Positions 43,093-52,570 of a DNA stretch of 64,000 nt are shown piece by piece. A program made the translations under genes and the position numbers. The stretch's first letter is position 1, and every line of letters starts with the position of its first letter. The notes beneath the pieces were generated by a model. That model was not told where the DNA came from, searched no databases, and was given only the letters and a program-made list of their open reading frames with translations. Origin of the DNA: Lachnospiraceae bacterium (GTDB lineage Bacteria; Bacillota; Clostridia; Lachnospirales; Lachnospiraceae); contig JAFYCS010000091.1 in assembly GCA_017539565.1 (NCBI GenBank), forward strand, positions 1 to 64,000, in the 5' to 3' direction.

Positions 43093-44898
43093 TTACTGAT
43101 AATTTCCGTTATTGTTTGAGTTGGCGAATGCGCCCTGGAACACTTTCTTCATCTGCGTGTTATCCGCATACAAAGGTGCGTTTTCATCCTCCGCAGGCGG
43201 TGCGCTCTTCTTTTCAGGTGCAGCAGCAGGCGCCGTTCCGTATATGGGTGAGGGCGGCGTTGCGGGACCGCTTCCGTAAATCGGTGAAGGCGGCGTTGCG
43301 GGACCGCTTCCGTAAATCGGTGAAGGCGGTGTTGCAGGTGCTGCCGTACTTTCCGGCTGTGCGGGAGGCATCACAAATGAATTGCCGCTGCTTACCTGCG
43401 TAGGCGATACTCCCAAAGGCAGTGTCGCAGGCTGTGATGTTGCCTGTACATTGGCTGCATTTCCTCCAAGAGGAAGCATTGCGGGCTGCGATGAACCGAA
43501 GGACATCGCTGCGATCTGTGCAGCCTGCTCTTCCGTCATGGCCGGTTTTTCTTCAGTTGCGGGAGCAGGTGCTGCCGGTGCCGGCTGCGGTTCACTGCCT
43601 GATATCGACGACGGGCCTAAGGGTGAAGGGCCGGACTGTGAAGGTCCCGATATTCCTCCCGAAGGGCCAAGGGGTTCGCTTCCGGGTAATGATGACGGTC
43701 CCAGAGGTGAAGGGCCGGACTGTGCAGCTGCTCCGGGAGCAGGTCCTAAGGATATTCCCGGAATATAAGGTATCTGCGTTGTCTCCAGACTGGCAGTTGA
43801 GTATGAACTGCTCTGGGGCTGAGCTGTTGCAGGCTGCGCTCCTCCAAACATAGGACTCTGAGGCTGCGCTGCCGCAGGCTGCGAGCCTCCAAACATAGGA
43901 CTCTGAGGCTGCGCTCCTCCGAATACAGGACTCTGAGGCTGGGCTGCCGCAGGCTGCGAGCCTCCGAATGCAGGATTCTGGGGCATGGGCTGGGGTCCGC
44001 CGTATGTTGTATTCTGTGCAGGTGATTGACTTCCGGCAAACGCAGAACCCATAGCTGCTCCCTGGCTTCCGGCAAACACGGATCTCACGGGCTCACCCGG
44101 CGTAACTGTCTGCCCGCCGGCAAATGCCTGTCCGAAAGGTACGGTTCCGCTCGGTGCTGCCTGGTTACCGGAGAAAGCTGCGCCTGCTGTTGTTGAAGCG
44201 CCACCGCCGTAATCGGGTGTACGGGGTGCACCGTAGGCAGGCATGGGATTACTTCCTGCCGCTCCCTTAAGTACAAGGAATATTATCACCAGGTCGGCCA
44301 TAACCAGTAAAATACCTATTATGGACATGACCTTTGATGCTCCGGGATTTATAATAGGTACGAAAAGTACCGGGAGCATATAATCTTCCAGACGCTCACC
44401 CGGTGACAGGGTAGCCTCAAGCTGTTTACGCATATCATTCGGGATCTTCTCTATCCTTCCGTCAAGATGTATGGAACTGATAGGCAGATCTTCAAAATCA
44501 CCCTCTGTCTCCCACCAGCTTTCGGTTTGGCTTATCTGATTGTCCATGGCGGAATTATACTGGGCGGGTAGCCTCATCATCAGGTAAGGTGTCGGATAGA
44601 CCAGACCTCCTTCTACATCCTGACAGAACGGTATCAGATAATACCTGCCCGTTTCCTTGGATGATGTCGTAACGCCAAAGGTCTTGCTTTCCTCTATCTG
44701 GGTTCCTATCTGATCCCAGACCAGGGATACATCCAGACATACATGATCATCTTTTTTTATCTGCCTGTAATCATAATCCCAAAGATTGGTGATGTCCTTG
44801 GGGGCTTTCTGCAGGCACAGCCAGTCCGGCAGCGCACCGACTACAAGCGCAATGCCGATCACACCTATTGCCAGGATGATCCTCCATTTCATCTTCAT
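43093..44898 (-). CDS. two-helix membrane protein with Pro/Gln/Ser/Gly-rich repetitive tail
   Basis: 601 residues; family not recognised. Membrane helix 1 is at about residues 5-24, an exterior domain of ~165 residues follows (YLIPFCQDVEGG, PYLMMRLPAQYN), and helix 2 is at about 192-214. The remaining ~385 residues are low-complexity and probably cytoplasmic: units like QSPMFGGSQPAAAQP, SGPSPLGPSS, and three exact-looking repeats of GSGPATPPSPIY, ending in a charged segment with NTQMKKVFQGAFANSN. The tail resembles a flexible scaffold. GGAGGAGG precedes ATG 44898. It lies 18 bases behind a sensor kinase gene and shares its transcript, so it may be a partner or target of that two-component system. 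That role is inference. Confidence 0.8.
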   Translation of the reverse strand: MKMKWRIILAIGVIGIALVVGALPDWLCLQKAPKDITNLWDYDYRQIKKDDHVCLDVSLVWDQIGTQIEESKTFGVTTSSKETGRYYLIPFCQDVEGGLVYPTPYLMMRLPAQYNSAMDNQISQTESWWETEGDFEDLPISSIHLDGRIEKIPNDMRKQLEATLSPGERLEDYMLPVLFVPIINPGASKVMSIIGILLVMADLVIIFLVLKGAAGSNPMPAYGAPRTPDYGGGASTTAGAAFSGNQAAPSGTVPFGQAFAGGQTVTPGEPVRSVFAGSQGAAMGSAFAGSQSPAQNTTYGGPQPMPQNPAFGGSQPAAAQPQSPVFGGAQPQSPMFGGSQPAAAQPQSPMFGGAQPATAQPQSSSYSTASLETTQIPYIPGISLGPAPGAAAQSGPSPLGPSSLPGSEPLGPSGGISGPSQSGPSPLGPSSISGSEPQPAPAAPAPATEEKPAMTEEQAAQIAAMSFGSSQPAMLPLGGNAANVQATSQPATLPLGVSPTQVSSGNSFVMPPAQPESTAAPATPPSPIYGSGPATPPSPIYGSGPATPPSPIYGTAPAAAPEKKSAPPAEDENAPLYADNTQMKKVFQGAFANSNNNGNYQ

Positions 44899-44916
44899 CT
44901 TTTTCCTCCTCCTTTT

Positions 44917-46350
44917 TTACTCATCTTTTTTCTCTTTTTCCTCTTCTGCAAGCTGCAGACTGAAAATAAATTCCGTTCCTACTCCTTCAGTACTTATAAC
45001 ATTGATGTTTTCACCATGAGCCCTGATTATCTCCTTTGTTATGGACAATCCCAGACCTGTGCCCTTCTTATCCTTGCCTCGGGAGATATCTGATTTATAA
45101 AAACGGTTGAACACCAATGGTACACTTTCTTTCGGAATACCTATACCGCTGTCCTTTACGGATACAAAAACTTTATTATGCCGTTCCGTGGTCTCGACCT
45201 TTATTACAGAATTATGGTGGCTGAACTTGATCGCATTATCTATCAGATTGTACAGCACCTGCTGTATCCTGGTAAGGTCCGCATGTACCGGAAGTACCTC
45301 TCCCGTAAGGGAAAGCTCCATGGCGATCTTCTTCTCGCGGCAGCTTCCTTCAAAGGTGGAAATGGTCTTGCGGATAACGTCATTGATATCAAAATCCGTT
45401 TTATCAAGGATCATTCCCTCGGTATTTAAGTTGTTGAGCGTCAGCAGATTATTGGTGAGCTTTATCAGACGCTCCGTTTCGTTCAAAACTATATCTATAT
45501 ATTTAGGATACAGTTCCGGAGGTATCGTACCGTCTTCCATTGCTTTAAGATAACCGTTTATCGATGTGAGCGGTGAACGGAAATCGTGGGAAACATTGGC
45601 CACGATGTGCTTCTGGTTGTCTTCTCCCTTAGCCAGCTCCTGGGCCATGTATGCAAGCGACGCCGCAAGGTATCCTATCTCGTCATCACTCTCTACGCTT
45701 ATGGGATATCGCAGGTTGCCTGCAGCATATTCCTCGGTAGCAGCGATGATACGCCGCAGCGGCATATATACCAGCTCTGTAAAGAATATCAGTATTATCA
45801 GCGACAATACGAAAAGTATGAATACCAGTATGTAATCTATATCTACAAGATGATCCGCTGTCTTCTGGAGTAATTTGCAGTCGTAATGGATCAGGACATA
45901 TCCGCGCACCGAATATCCCATGGTAATAGGTGCTGCCACCGAAAGATGCTCTTCGCTGAACTGATTATAGAAATTTCCTATAGTAAAAAAGGATCCGGAA
46001 AGTGTCGACATATCAAAACCTTCCACATTGGGAGGATTTTCCACATCAACGGGCAGAGCGGAATCTACTATAATAAGACCCGAAGGATTTATGATCTGAA
46101 GTCTGGCATTGAGCATTGCGGCGTACTGATCAACAACTGCCTTCGTTCCTGCTATGGACGATTCATTCTTATACAGTGCCAGACCTTCGTTTTCCGAAAG
46201 TATATCGGCAAAACGATAAAGCTCCTCGGCCTTATTCTGCTGCAGGCGGCTGAGCGTCATCTGCTGCATGAACGTCGCCACTACTATAAGACCGAAGACA
46301 GCAAATATCGCATATGCTATCAGCAGTTTAACGTATAGGGTTTTTTTCAT
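44917..46350 (-). CDS. membrane sensor histidine kinase
   Basis: 477 residues: helix 1 (about 8-28), an extracytoplasmic sensor of ~145 residues, helix 2 (about 176-198), HAMP, HisKA with the phospho-acceptor His in NVSHDFRSPLTS (about residue 251), and an ATPase domain with N-box LYNLIDNAIKFS, G1 DSGIGIPKE and G2 KKGTGLGLSI. A typical OmpR-class kinase (PhoR/ResE-like). The ATG overlaps the stop of the response-regulator gene by four bases (46347-46350), so the two are translationally coupled. The extracytoplasmic sensor has no recognisable ligand motif. Confidence 0.95.
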   Translation of the reverse strand: MKKTLYVKLLIAYAIFAVFGLIVVATFMQQMTLSRLQQNKAEELYRFADILSENEGLALYKNESSIAGTKAVVDQYAAMLNARLQIINPSGLIIVDSALPVDVENPPNVEGFDMSTLSGSFFTIGNFYNQFSEEHLSVAAPITMGYSVRGYVLIHYDCKLLQKTADHLVDIDYILVFILFVLSLIILIFFTELVYMPLRRIIAATEEYAAGNLRYPISVESDDEIGYLAASLAYMAQELAKGEDNQKHIVANVSHDFRSPLTSINGYLKAMEDGTIPPELYPKYIDIVLNETERLIKLTNNLLTLNNLNTEGMILDKTDFDINDVIRKTISTFEGSCREKKIAMELSLTGEVLPVHADLTRIQQVLYNLIDNAIKFSHHNSVIKVETTERHNKVFVSVKDSGIGIPKESVPLVFNRFYKSDISRGKDKKGTGLGLSITKEIIRAHGENINVISTEGVGTEFIFSLQLAEEEKEKKDE

Positions 46351-47048
46351 AATACTTCAAAGCGATAACCACGGCCCCAGATAGTGGATATCTTCCAGGC
46401 AGTGTGATCGCCTATCTTCTCACGTATACGCTTGATGTGCACATCAACTGTACGTGTATCACCGACATAATCGTAACCCCATATCTGATCCAGCAGCTGC
46501 TCGCGGCTGTATACACGATTGGGCGCCGACGCCAGATAATATAAAAGCTCCAGCTCCTTGGGCGGCATATCCAGACGGTGTCCCATACAGGTCACGCTGT
46601 AATTGGTCTTGTTGATGATAAGGTCGGGAAAGCGCAGTTCTTCCGCATCTTCCACTTCTTCTTCAGCGGGTGCACTGCCCTTATAACGGCGCATTACCGC
46701 TTTGACCCTGGCCACCAGCTCCTTTGAATCAAAGGGCTTTTCCATATAATCATCAGCCCCCAGTTCAAGACCCAGAACCTTATCAAACACTTCACCCTTT
46801 GCGGAAAGCATTATGATAGGTATCTGTGATGTACTGCGTACCTCACGGCATACCTGATAACCGTCGATGCCCGGAAGCATCAGATCCAGCAGTATCAGAT
46901 TGGGATTGAACTCCTTTACCGCATCCAGTGCTGCTTCGCCGTCGCCTACTATCTCCGTCTCAAAACATTCTTTCGTAAGATAAAGACTGATAAGCTCAGC
47001 GATGTGTTCGTCATCGTCAACGATCAGTACTTTCTGTTTCTCAGCCAT
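46347..47048 (-). CDS. OmpR-family response regulator
   Basis: 233 residues. Receiver with acidic pair in IVDDDEH, phospho-acceptor in LILLDLMLPGIDG, Ser in MLSAKG and Lys in YMEKPF. C-terminal winged helix (about 135-233) with PPKELELLYYLA, VYSREQLLDQIWGYDYVGDTRTVDVHIKRIREKIG. ATG 47048 is preferred over ATG 47063 because the GGGGGGAA ribosome site sits between the two. It is 18 bases downstream of mutS2 and overlaps the kinase gene. It should activate or repress genes not identifiable here, perhaps including the following PQ-rich membrane protein. Confidence 0.95.
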   Translation of the reverse strand: MAEKQKVLIVDDDEHIAELISLYLTKECFETEIVGDGEAALDAVKEFNPNLILLDLMLPGIDGYQVCREVRSTSQIPIIMLSAKGEVFDKVLGLELGADDYMEKPFDSKELVARVKAVMRRYKGSAPAEEEVEDAEELRFPDLIINKTNYSVTCMGHRLDMPPKELELLYYLASAPNRVYSREQLLDQIWGYDYVGDTRTVDVHIKRIREKIGDHTAWKISTIWGRGYRFEVL

Positions 47049-47066
47049 GTAGATTCCCCCCATTAG

Positions 47067-49460
47067 TTAAAACGAAACAATTGTTACTCCGGCGTCACCC
47101 TCACCATGGGCCGCCAGCTCATAATGCTTTACGATGGAGTTAAAGCGAAGATAATCGTGTATGCCTTTACGCAGGGCACCGGTGCCTTTTCCGTGAACAA
47201 TACGCACCTTATCCGCATGTGACATATATGCATCATCAAGATATTTGTCTATCCTTGCGATGGCCTCATCAACAGTGCAGCCCAGCACATTTATCTCCGC
47301 AGAGATATGCGATGCTCTCGAAAGATCCAGCTTGGGCTGGCTCTTTTTCGGCTTGTTCATTTCTATCTGTTTATCGCTTAACTCTGTCTTTACCAGTTCG
47401 TCCAAAGGTACACGGCTGGTGATTATGCCGCAGCGTACCTGTACATTTCCGTCCTTATCGGGAGCACTTATTATCTCGCCGTCCACATCCATGCTCAGCA
47501 CATGCACGGTGGTTCCGGGAAGTGCCTCGGAAGGTTTGAGCGCAGCTCCCACGCTCTCCTTCTTTTCTGTTTTATTACGCTTTAATGTATCCTTATAAAG
47601 AGCCTCATCCTGCTTGCTGAGCCATTCCCGCACATTACTGCGCTTCTTTTCCATGGTCTGGATCTTCATCTGGTTGCCCTGGTTATTAAAGGCACGGATG
47701 GTCTCGTCTGCCACTTCCTTGGCTTCCTGCAGCAGTTCCTTTGCTTCCTCACGGGCGTTGTTAAGTATCTTTTCCTTCTGGCTCTCCAGTTTGGATTCAC
47801 GCTCCGTAAGCTCTTTAATACGCTGCTCGAGTACTTCCTTTTCCTTAGAGAACTCTGCCAGCTCCGCTTCCAGCCTGATACGCTTATCCTGCAGTTCACT
47901 GATAACTGACTCAAAGCTCTCTTCTTCGTTACTTAAATATTGTCCGGCATTATCGATTATGTCTTCCGGTAATCCCAGCTTACCCGCTATCGCAAAGGCG
48001 TTACTTTTTCCGGGTATACCTGTCAGCAGACGGTAAGTGGGGCTTAAAGTCTCCACATTAAATTCGCAGCCGGCATTCTCCACCCCTTCCGTTGAAAGGG
48101 CATAGATCTTAAGCTCACTGTAATGTGTGGTGGCCATGGTGCGTATGCCCTGTGAATGCAGGCGGTCCAGTATAGCCGTGGCAAGAGCCGCGCCTTCTAC
48201 GGGATCGGTACCTGCGCCCAGCTCATCAAAAAGCACCAGGCTGTCACGCTTTGCCTTCTTTAATATCCATACTATATTGCTCATATGGGATGAGAAGGTG
48301 GACAGGGACTGTTCTATACTCTGCTCATCTCCTATATCCGCAAAAATATCACCGAATAACGACAGTTCCGAACGGTCGGCTGCCGGTATGTGCAGGCCCG
48401 CCTGTCCCATAAGGCACAAAAGACCTACGGTCTTTAATGATACGGTCTTGCCGCCGGTATTGGGTCCGGTAACTATCAGCAGGTCGTATTTATCTCCAAG
48501 ACTTATATCTATGGGTACCGCTTTGGACTGATCCAACAGCGGATGTCTTGCGCTGCGCAGTCTGATACGTCCTTCGGTATTATAGACCGGACGCATCGCA
48601 TTTAATTTAAGCGCATATTTCGCTTTTGCGAAAATGAAGTCCAGCATGGTAACGCTTTTCTGGTCCTCATTGACTATATCGGCGTTTTCCGCAAGCTTTG
48701 CCGTCAGGGCCGCAAGTATACGGCGGATCTCATCATCCTCTTCACGCTTTAAGCTGTTAAGCTGGTTGTTCAGCTCCACTATGGCTGCAGGCTCTACAAA
48801 AAAGGTAGACCCCGTCGAGCTCTGGTCATGTACTATACCGGGCACCTGTGATTTGTATTCCGACTTAACGGGTATACAGTAACGGTCACCCCTTTTGGTG
48901 ATGATGGCATCCTGCAGATATGTCCTCAGGGACTGATTGACCATATGGTTTAGCTGATTGTGGATGCGTCCGCTCACGGTAGCAAATGAGTTGCGTATAC
49001 GCCTAAGCTCCGACGACGCATCATCAGCCATTTCCTCTTCACTCACTATACAGCGGTTTATCTCATTTTTAAGAGGACTGACAGATATCAGGGTATTAAA
49101 GAGTTCCGTCAGGTCATCAGCAGTTTCGGCAGCTGTATCCTCTCCGTACTTAATCAGATCCTCAACGCACTGCAAAAGGCGGGCCACCTTTAAAAGCTCC
49201 TCCATTGACAGCGGTCTGCCGATAGAAGCGTCCTTTAAAAGCTGCCTTGCATCAAAATTAGCTCCAAAAGAGAGGCGGTCACTCTTAAGCATCCTGCTGA
49301 AAGCCGCAGCTGTCTGCGCCTGTGCCTTCTCTATCCATTCGGGATTCTGCGAAGGACGCAGGGTAGCACACATATTTTTTGCGGGCGCACTGCCGCAGTA
49401 ACCTTCCAAAATGGAGGTTATCTTATCAAATTCAAGGGTATGCAAAACTTTTCCGTTCAT
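47067..49460 (-). CDS. mutS2: MutS2-family endonuclease/ATPase
   Basis: 797 residues. The N-terminal clamp/lever helices (TLEFDKITSILEGYCGS) lead to a MutS ATPase with Walker A GPNTGGKTVSLKT (about residue 330), Walker B LVLFDELGAGTDP and ATTHYSELK. A long coiled coil (about 515-620) follows, and the C-terminal Smr nuclease domain has VLGCTVDEAIARIDKYLDDA and RIVHGKGTGALRKGI. MutS2 proteins suppress recombination or act in ribosome rescue. The start at 49460 fits the family but has no ribosome site, and a promoter ends 9 bases before it. First gene of the unit with the two-component system. Confidence 0.96.
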   Translation of the reverse strand: MNGKVLHTLEFDKITSILEGYCGSAPAKNMCATLRPSQNPEWIEKAQAQTAAAFSRMLKSDRLSFGANFDARQLLKDASIGRPLSMEELLKVARLLQCVEDLIKYGEDTAAETADDLTELFNTLISVSPLKNEINRCIVSEEEMADDASSELRRIRNSFATVSGRIHNQLNHMVNQSLRTYLQDAIITKRGDRYCIPVKSEYKSQVPGIVHDQSSTGSTFFVEPAAIVELNNQLNSLKREEDDEIRRILAALTAKLAENADIVNEDQKSVTMLDFIFAKAKYALKLNAMRPVYNTEGRIRLRSARHPLLDQSKAVPIDISLGDKYDLLIVTGPNTGGKTVSLKTVGLLCLMGQAGLHIPAADRSELSLFGDIFADIGDEQSIEQSLSTFSSHMSNIVWILKKAKRDSLVLFDELGAGTDPVEGAALATAILDRLHSQGIRTMATTHYSELKIYALSTEGVENAGCEFNVETLSPTYRLLTGIPGKSNAFAIAGKLGLPEDIIDNAGQYLSNEEESFESVISELQDKRIRLEAELAEFSKEKEVLEQRIKELTERESKLESQKEKILNNAREEAKELLQEAKEVADETIRAFNNQGNQMKIQTMEKKRSNVREWLSKQDEALYKDTLKRNKTEKKESVGAALKPSEALPGTTVHVLSMDVDGEIISAPDKDGNVQVRCGIITSRVPLDELVKTELSDKQIEMNKPKKSQPKLDLSRASHISAEINVLGCTVDEAIARIDKYLDDAYMSHADKVRIVHGKGTGALRKGIHDYLRFNSIVKHYELAAHGEGDAGVTIVSF

Positions 49461-49469
49461 AACATATCA

Positions 49470-49498
49470 AATATACTCTAAAAACAGCGAAAAATCAA
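49470..49498 (-). promoter_or_regulatory. mutS2 promoter next to the start codon
   Basis: TTGATT (49493-49498) and TATATT (49470-49475) are 17 bases apart, nine of 12 matches. Nine bases separate the -10 box from ATG 49460, predicting a leader of only two or three bases and no room for a ribosome site. Confidence 0.55.
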
Positions 49499-49560
49499 GG
49501 AATCATCTCTTCTTCGCCTCCCGGAAAACTGTAAAAACAGGCAATATCCGTATATTTTTC

Positions 49561-49589
49561 TTGACAATAACGTGATATTCAGCCATCAT
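49561..49589 (+). promoter_or_regulatory. promoter of the chemoreceptor/sugar-binding-fold fusion gene
   Basis: Perfect -35 TTGACA (49561-49566) with CATCAT (49584-49589, four of six matches) 17 bases downstream. The leader is ~45 bases and contains AGGAGGG. Confidence 0.5.
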
Positions 49590-49641
49590 TAGCATAAGGC
49601 AACCTGTTTCATAATTCCGAATAGAATAGGAGGGTAAGCTT

Positions 49642-51519
49642 TTGTTCAGGAAAAATACTTCCCATGAGAGCGAGATCATTCAGGCTAACCTTACTACCTT
49701 CGTAGAAGCCACAAAAGTAAATGTGGTCACACTTTCAGATGCCATCAATGATCTTTCCGAAAGCGTCAATGCCAACAGCAGAGGTAATGAGCAGATCGCA
49801 AACAGTGCTACAAACGTGGCTCAAAAGACTGCCGAGCAGCTGGAGCTTGTAAAAGACAATTTAAACCTCATCGAAGAAAACAATACCAGCATGCAAAACA
49901 TCGATGCCGCTCTGACGGATATCAAGACCATTCTGGATGATACCGTCAATGAAAGCAACAGCGGCATACGCAGTATCGAACAGCTGGATATAGATATGAA
50001 GGCTATGAGTAATGACTTAAGCCGAATAAACGATATACTCTCCAAATTCAATAACGAGATCGAACGTATAAGTGAAGTCGGCGATTTCATCATAGAAGTG
50101 GTCGATCAGCTGAAACTGCTGGCTCTTAATGCTTCCATAGAAGCGGCCCGTGCCGGTGAAGCAGGCCGCGGCTTTTCCGTTGTTGCCAACGAGATGAACA
50201 GCATGTCGACCAAGACCAGAGAAGGTATGGATACCATCAGCGAGATCTTATCGGAGATCACTGATTCCAGCCGTATGGTAAACGAGAGCATAGAAAACTG
50301 CACAAATACATATAATAAGAGCAACGAGGCTTTCACTTCCGTAAGTGACTCTTTCAGGACGATAAATGAAAGCTCCCATGGCATACATAATAAATTAAAA
50401 GATATCTCTTCCCTCTTCAGTGACATGAGCCATAATTCCGATAAGTCAAAAATGAAGGCTGAGAATCTTTTTGAGACAGCTGAAGCCATCAGCGAAAACA
50501 CCCACGAGATAGCTGCAGTATCCGAAGAAGTTGCTGCAGAGTCTGTTAAGATAGGCGCAAATACCGAAAACCTTGATAACATGCTCACCGGTATACGTAA
50601 CCTGTTAAAGCAGTATAATACCGCCATCGTTCCCACCAGCAGAAGGACCTCCAAAAAGGTAAAGATACTCTCGATGAGTATGCTGGATAACGATTTCTGG
50701 TACAGCGTGCGCAAAGGTGTTTTATATGCCCAGAAGGAACTGGAAGAATATAATGCAGTTGTAGAATACATTCCTCTGATCCCCGGTGAATTCTCCCTTG
50801 ATGAAATGGTCATCAATTCTATCAGGTCAGCTATCGACCGCGGTTTCGACGGAATAGTGTTCCCCGGCTTTTTAGGCGGAGCCAACAGATACTTTAAAGA
50901 AGCAGCTTCCAAAGGTATAAAACTCATGGCATACAACTGCGACTGCAGTAAGGATATCCCCAGGATAGCCTGCCTGCGTCCCGATCCCATGGAGCCCGGT
51001 ATACTGGGTGCCAAAGCGGCGGAAAAGAAAACCGACGGGCACGGCAATATCCTTATGCTGACCGGTGACAGATCCGTCGGCGTAAATGTTGAAAGAAGTG
51101 AAGGCTTTAAGAACCAGCTTAAGAATTATAAGGGCGTTAAGGTCTGTGCCGAATTAACGGTTCCCGATAATGCAGATCAGGTTTACAAGATCGCTAAAGA
51201 CGGATTAAACGCACATCCCGAAGCAGATGTGATCTTCCTGACAAACGGCTTCCCCATCTCCGTGGCAAAAGCCATCAGGGATACGGGCAGGATACGAAAG
51301 ACTTCCCTGGTATGTTTCGACCATAACCAGGAAATCTTCTCCGAAATAAAGTCCGGTATCATCAGCGCCGCCATCGGGCAGGATGCTTTCGGCCAGGGAC
51401 ACGATCCCGTTATATGGCTCTACAATCACATCGTCACCGGTGAAAAACTGGATGAATTCATTCCATGTAAACTGTCGGTAGTCGATAAAACTAATGTAGA
51501 AAGTCTGATAGAGGTTTAA
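49642..51519 (+). CDS. cytoplasmic chemoreceptor signalling domain fused to a C-terminal periplasmic-binding-protein fold
   Basis: 625 residues with no signal peptide or membrane helix. Residues ~1-330 are long helices of a chemoreceptor signalling domain; the hairpin tip [19 protein letters not shown] is near residues 155-175 and the late helix has AAVSEEVAAES. After a basic linker (TSRRTSKKVK, about 335-345), residues ~345-625 are a type-I sugar-binding fold: ILSMSMLDNDFWYSVRKGV, GFDGIVFPGFLGGANRYFKEAASKGIKLMAYN, GNILMLTGDRSVGVNVERSEGF, VIFLTNGFPISVAKAI and ISAAIGQDAFGQG. The start is TTG 49642, chosen because AGGAGGG is 7-8 bases upstream and no ATG is near. Likely role: chemotaxis toward or from an intracellular sugar or similar ligand. 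The domain order, output before sensor, is unusual. Confidence 0.88.
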   Translation: MFRKNTSHESEIIQANLTTFVEATKVNVVTLSDAINDLSESVNANSRGNEQIANSATNVAQKTAEQLELVKDNLNLIEENNTSMQNIDAALTDIKTILDDTVNESNSGIRSIEQLDIDMKAMSNDLSRINDILSKFNNEIERISEVGDFIIEVVDQLKLLALNASIEAARAGEAGRGFSVVANEMNSMSTKTREGMDTISEILSEITDSSRMVNESIENCTNTYNKSNEAFTSVSDSFRTINESSHGIHNKLKDISSLFSDMSHNSDKSKMKAENLFETAEAISENTHEIAAVSEEVAAESVKIGANTENLDNMLTGIRNLLKQYNTAIVPTSRRTSKKVKILSMSMLDNDFWYSVRKGVLYAQKELEEYNAVVEYIPLIPGEFSLDEMVINSIRSAIDRGFDGIVFPGFLGGANRYFKEAASKGIKLMAYNCDCSKDIPRIACLRPDPMEPGILGAKAAEKKTDGHGNILMLTGDRSVGVNVERSEGFKNQLKNYKGVKVCAELTVPDNADQVYKIAKDGLNAHPEADVIFLTNGFPISVAKAIRDTGRIRKTSLVCFDHNQEIFSEIKSGIISAAIGQDAFGQGHDPVIWLYNHIVTGEKLDEFIPCKLSVVDKTNVESLIEV

Positions 51520-51525
51520 ATTGAT

Positions 51526-51547
51526 GAGGACGCTTCAAAGCGTCCTC
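51526..51547. terminator. hairpin between convergent genes
   Basis: Perfect 8-base stem GAGGACGC / GCGTCCTC with loop TTCAAA, seven bases after the stop of the fusion gene and three before the stop of the opposing gene. T-runs are weak on both sides, so it is a probable bidirectional terminator rather than a canonical one. Confidence 0.6.
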
Positions 51548-51549
51548 TG

Positions 51550-52557
51550 TCATTTCCCATCCTTCCCGGGATCACGTTTAAGAAACAATTCCGTACAGAC
51601 ACTCAGCACATCCATAACTGCCGGATATTCTTCAAAATGACTCTGTACATTATCTGAATGCACATATTCCACATGCATGTATCCGGGATCCATAGGCCTG
51701 CTGACACAAACTGTCTTGATATCAAATACAGGCTCCTGCGTAGTAAGCATCATACGCTCCTCCCGCCCCGCTTCTACATCCTGCAAGGCTTTCCGGACTG
51801 TATCCGTAAAATTATCGATATCGTAAATGACCTGCTTTTTACCGGCGGTCTCTATCGTCCACATTTCATCGGGAACGATACTGCTGTGATCGATCCCCTT
51901 TTTTGCTTCCCTCATCAATGCAGCCTGTTTGGCTTCTCTGAGCCTTTCTGCTCCTGCCTCCGCATGGGAAAAACCACGCGCTACTTCTTTATCCGTGAGC
52001 AATCTGCCGTTTCCGCTAGTAGCATAAGTAGGGATATGGATTTTTTTATTCTTATGGTAAAACTGAAAGAAAACATAGGTCGTAAAATTCTTAGTCATAT
52101 ATGGCACATGATTTACTAAGATCTTCCCTATCGATGCGGCAGATATCATCTGAAACTTCCAGGGGTTCATATTGGAAATATAGGCTATCCGCCCGTTAAG
52201 TGTATCGATGAGTACGGTTCCGGAATATCCGCGAAAGATATATGCCTCTTCAAAACCATACTTTCCCCTGTTTTTATCTATCGTTTTTGAGATGGCCCGG
52301 TAAAAAACACTGTGGTGATCACCGGCATTTATGTTGAACAGAAACCAGAAAATGGCAACCATAAGCGACATGCATAAAAAGAGCGGGATAAAACCCGTTT
52401 TCTCCATTTTTAATTTGAATAACGCTGCAACTGCCGCACCGCCGCTGAAAATAACAAACAGATTACATATCAGATAATCCGCGCCAAGAGTATGTAATCT
52501 GTCTGTATATTCTTCAGTTATATTTTCTGTATTATCTGTCATTTCTTCAGTGACCAT
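51550..52557 (-). CDS. unknown membrane protein
   Basis: 335 residues; family not recognised. Two hydrophobic helices lie at about residues 32-50 and 58-76 after an acidic N-terminus rich in Thr/Glu. The soluble remainder (about 80-335) begins with a small beta-rich section (YIFRGYSGTVLIDTLNGRIAYISN) that could be a PH-like or membrane-sensing domain, then a charged helical segment (RGFSHAEAGAERLREAKQAA) and a beta-rich end. No catalytic motif. The start is uncertain: ATG 52557 or ATG 52542, neither with a strong ribosome site. It follows the four-helix protein by 13 bases and probably forms a pair with it. Confidence 0.7.
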   Translation of the reverse strand: MVTEEMTDNTENITEEYTDRLHTLGADYLICNLFVIFSGGAAVAALFKLKMEKTGFIPLFLCMSLMVAIFWFLFNINAGDHHSVFYRAISKTIDKNRGKYGFEEAYIFRGYSGTVLIDTLNGRIAYISNMNPWKFQMISAASIGKILVNHVPYMTKNFTTYVFFQFYHKNKKIHIPTYATSGNGRLLTDKEVARGFSHAEAGAERLREAKQAALMREAKKGIDHSSIVPDEMWTIETAGKKQVIYDIDNFTDTVRKALQDVEAGREERMMLTTQEPVFDIKTVCVSRPMDPGYMHVEYVHSDNVQSHFEEYPAVMDVLSVCTELFLKRDPGKDGK

Positions 52558-52570
52558 ATTGTTCTGATAT

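Noticed and set aside
50106-51047. 313-codon open frame opposite the chemoreceptor fusion gene
   Set aside because: It is antisense to well-supported chemoreceptor and binding-fold motifs, with no domain of its own.
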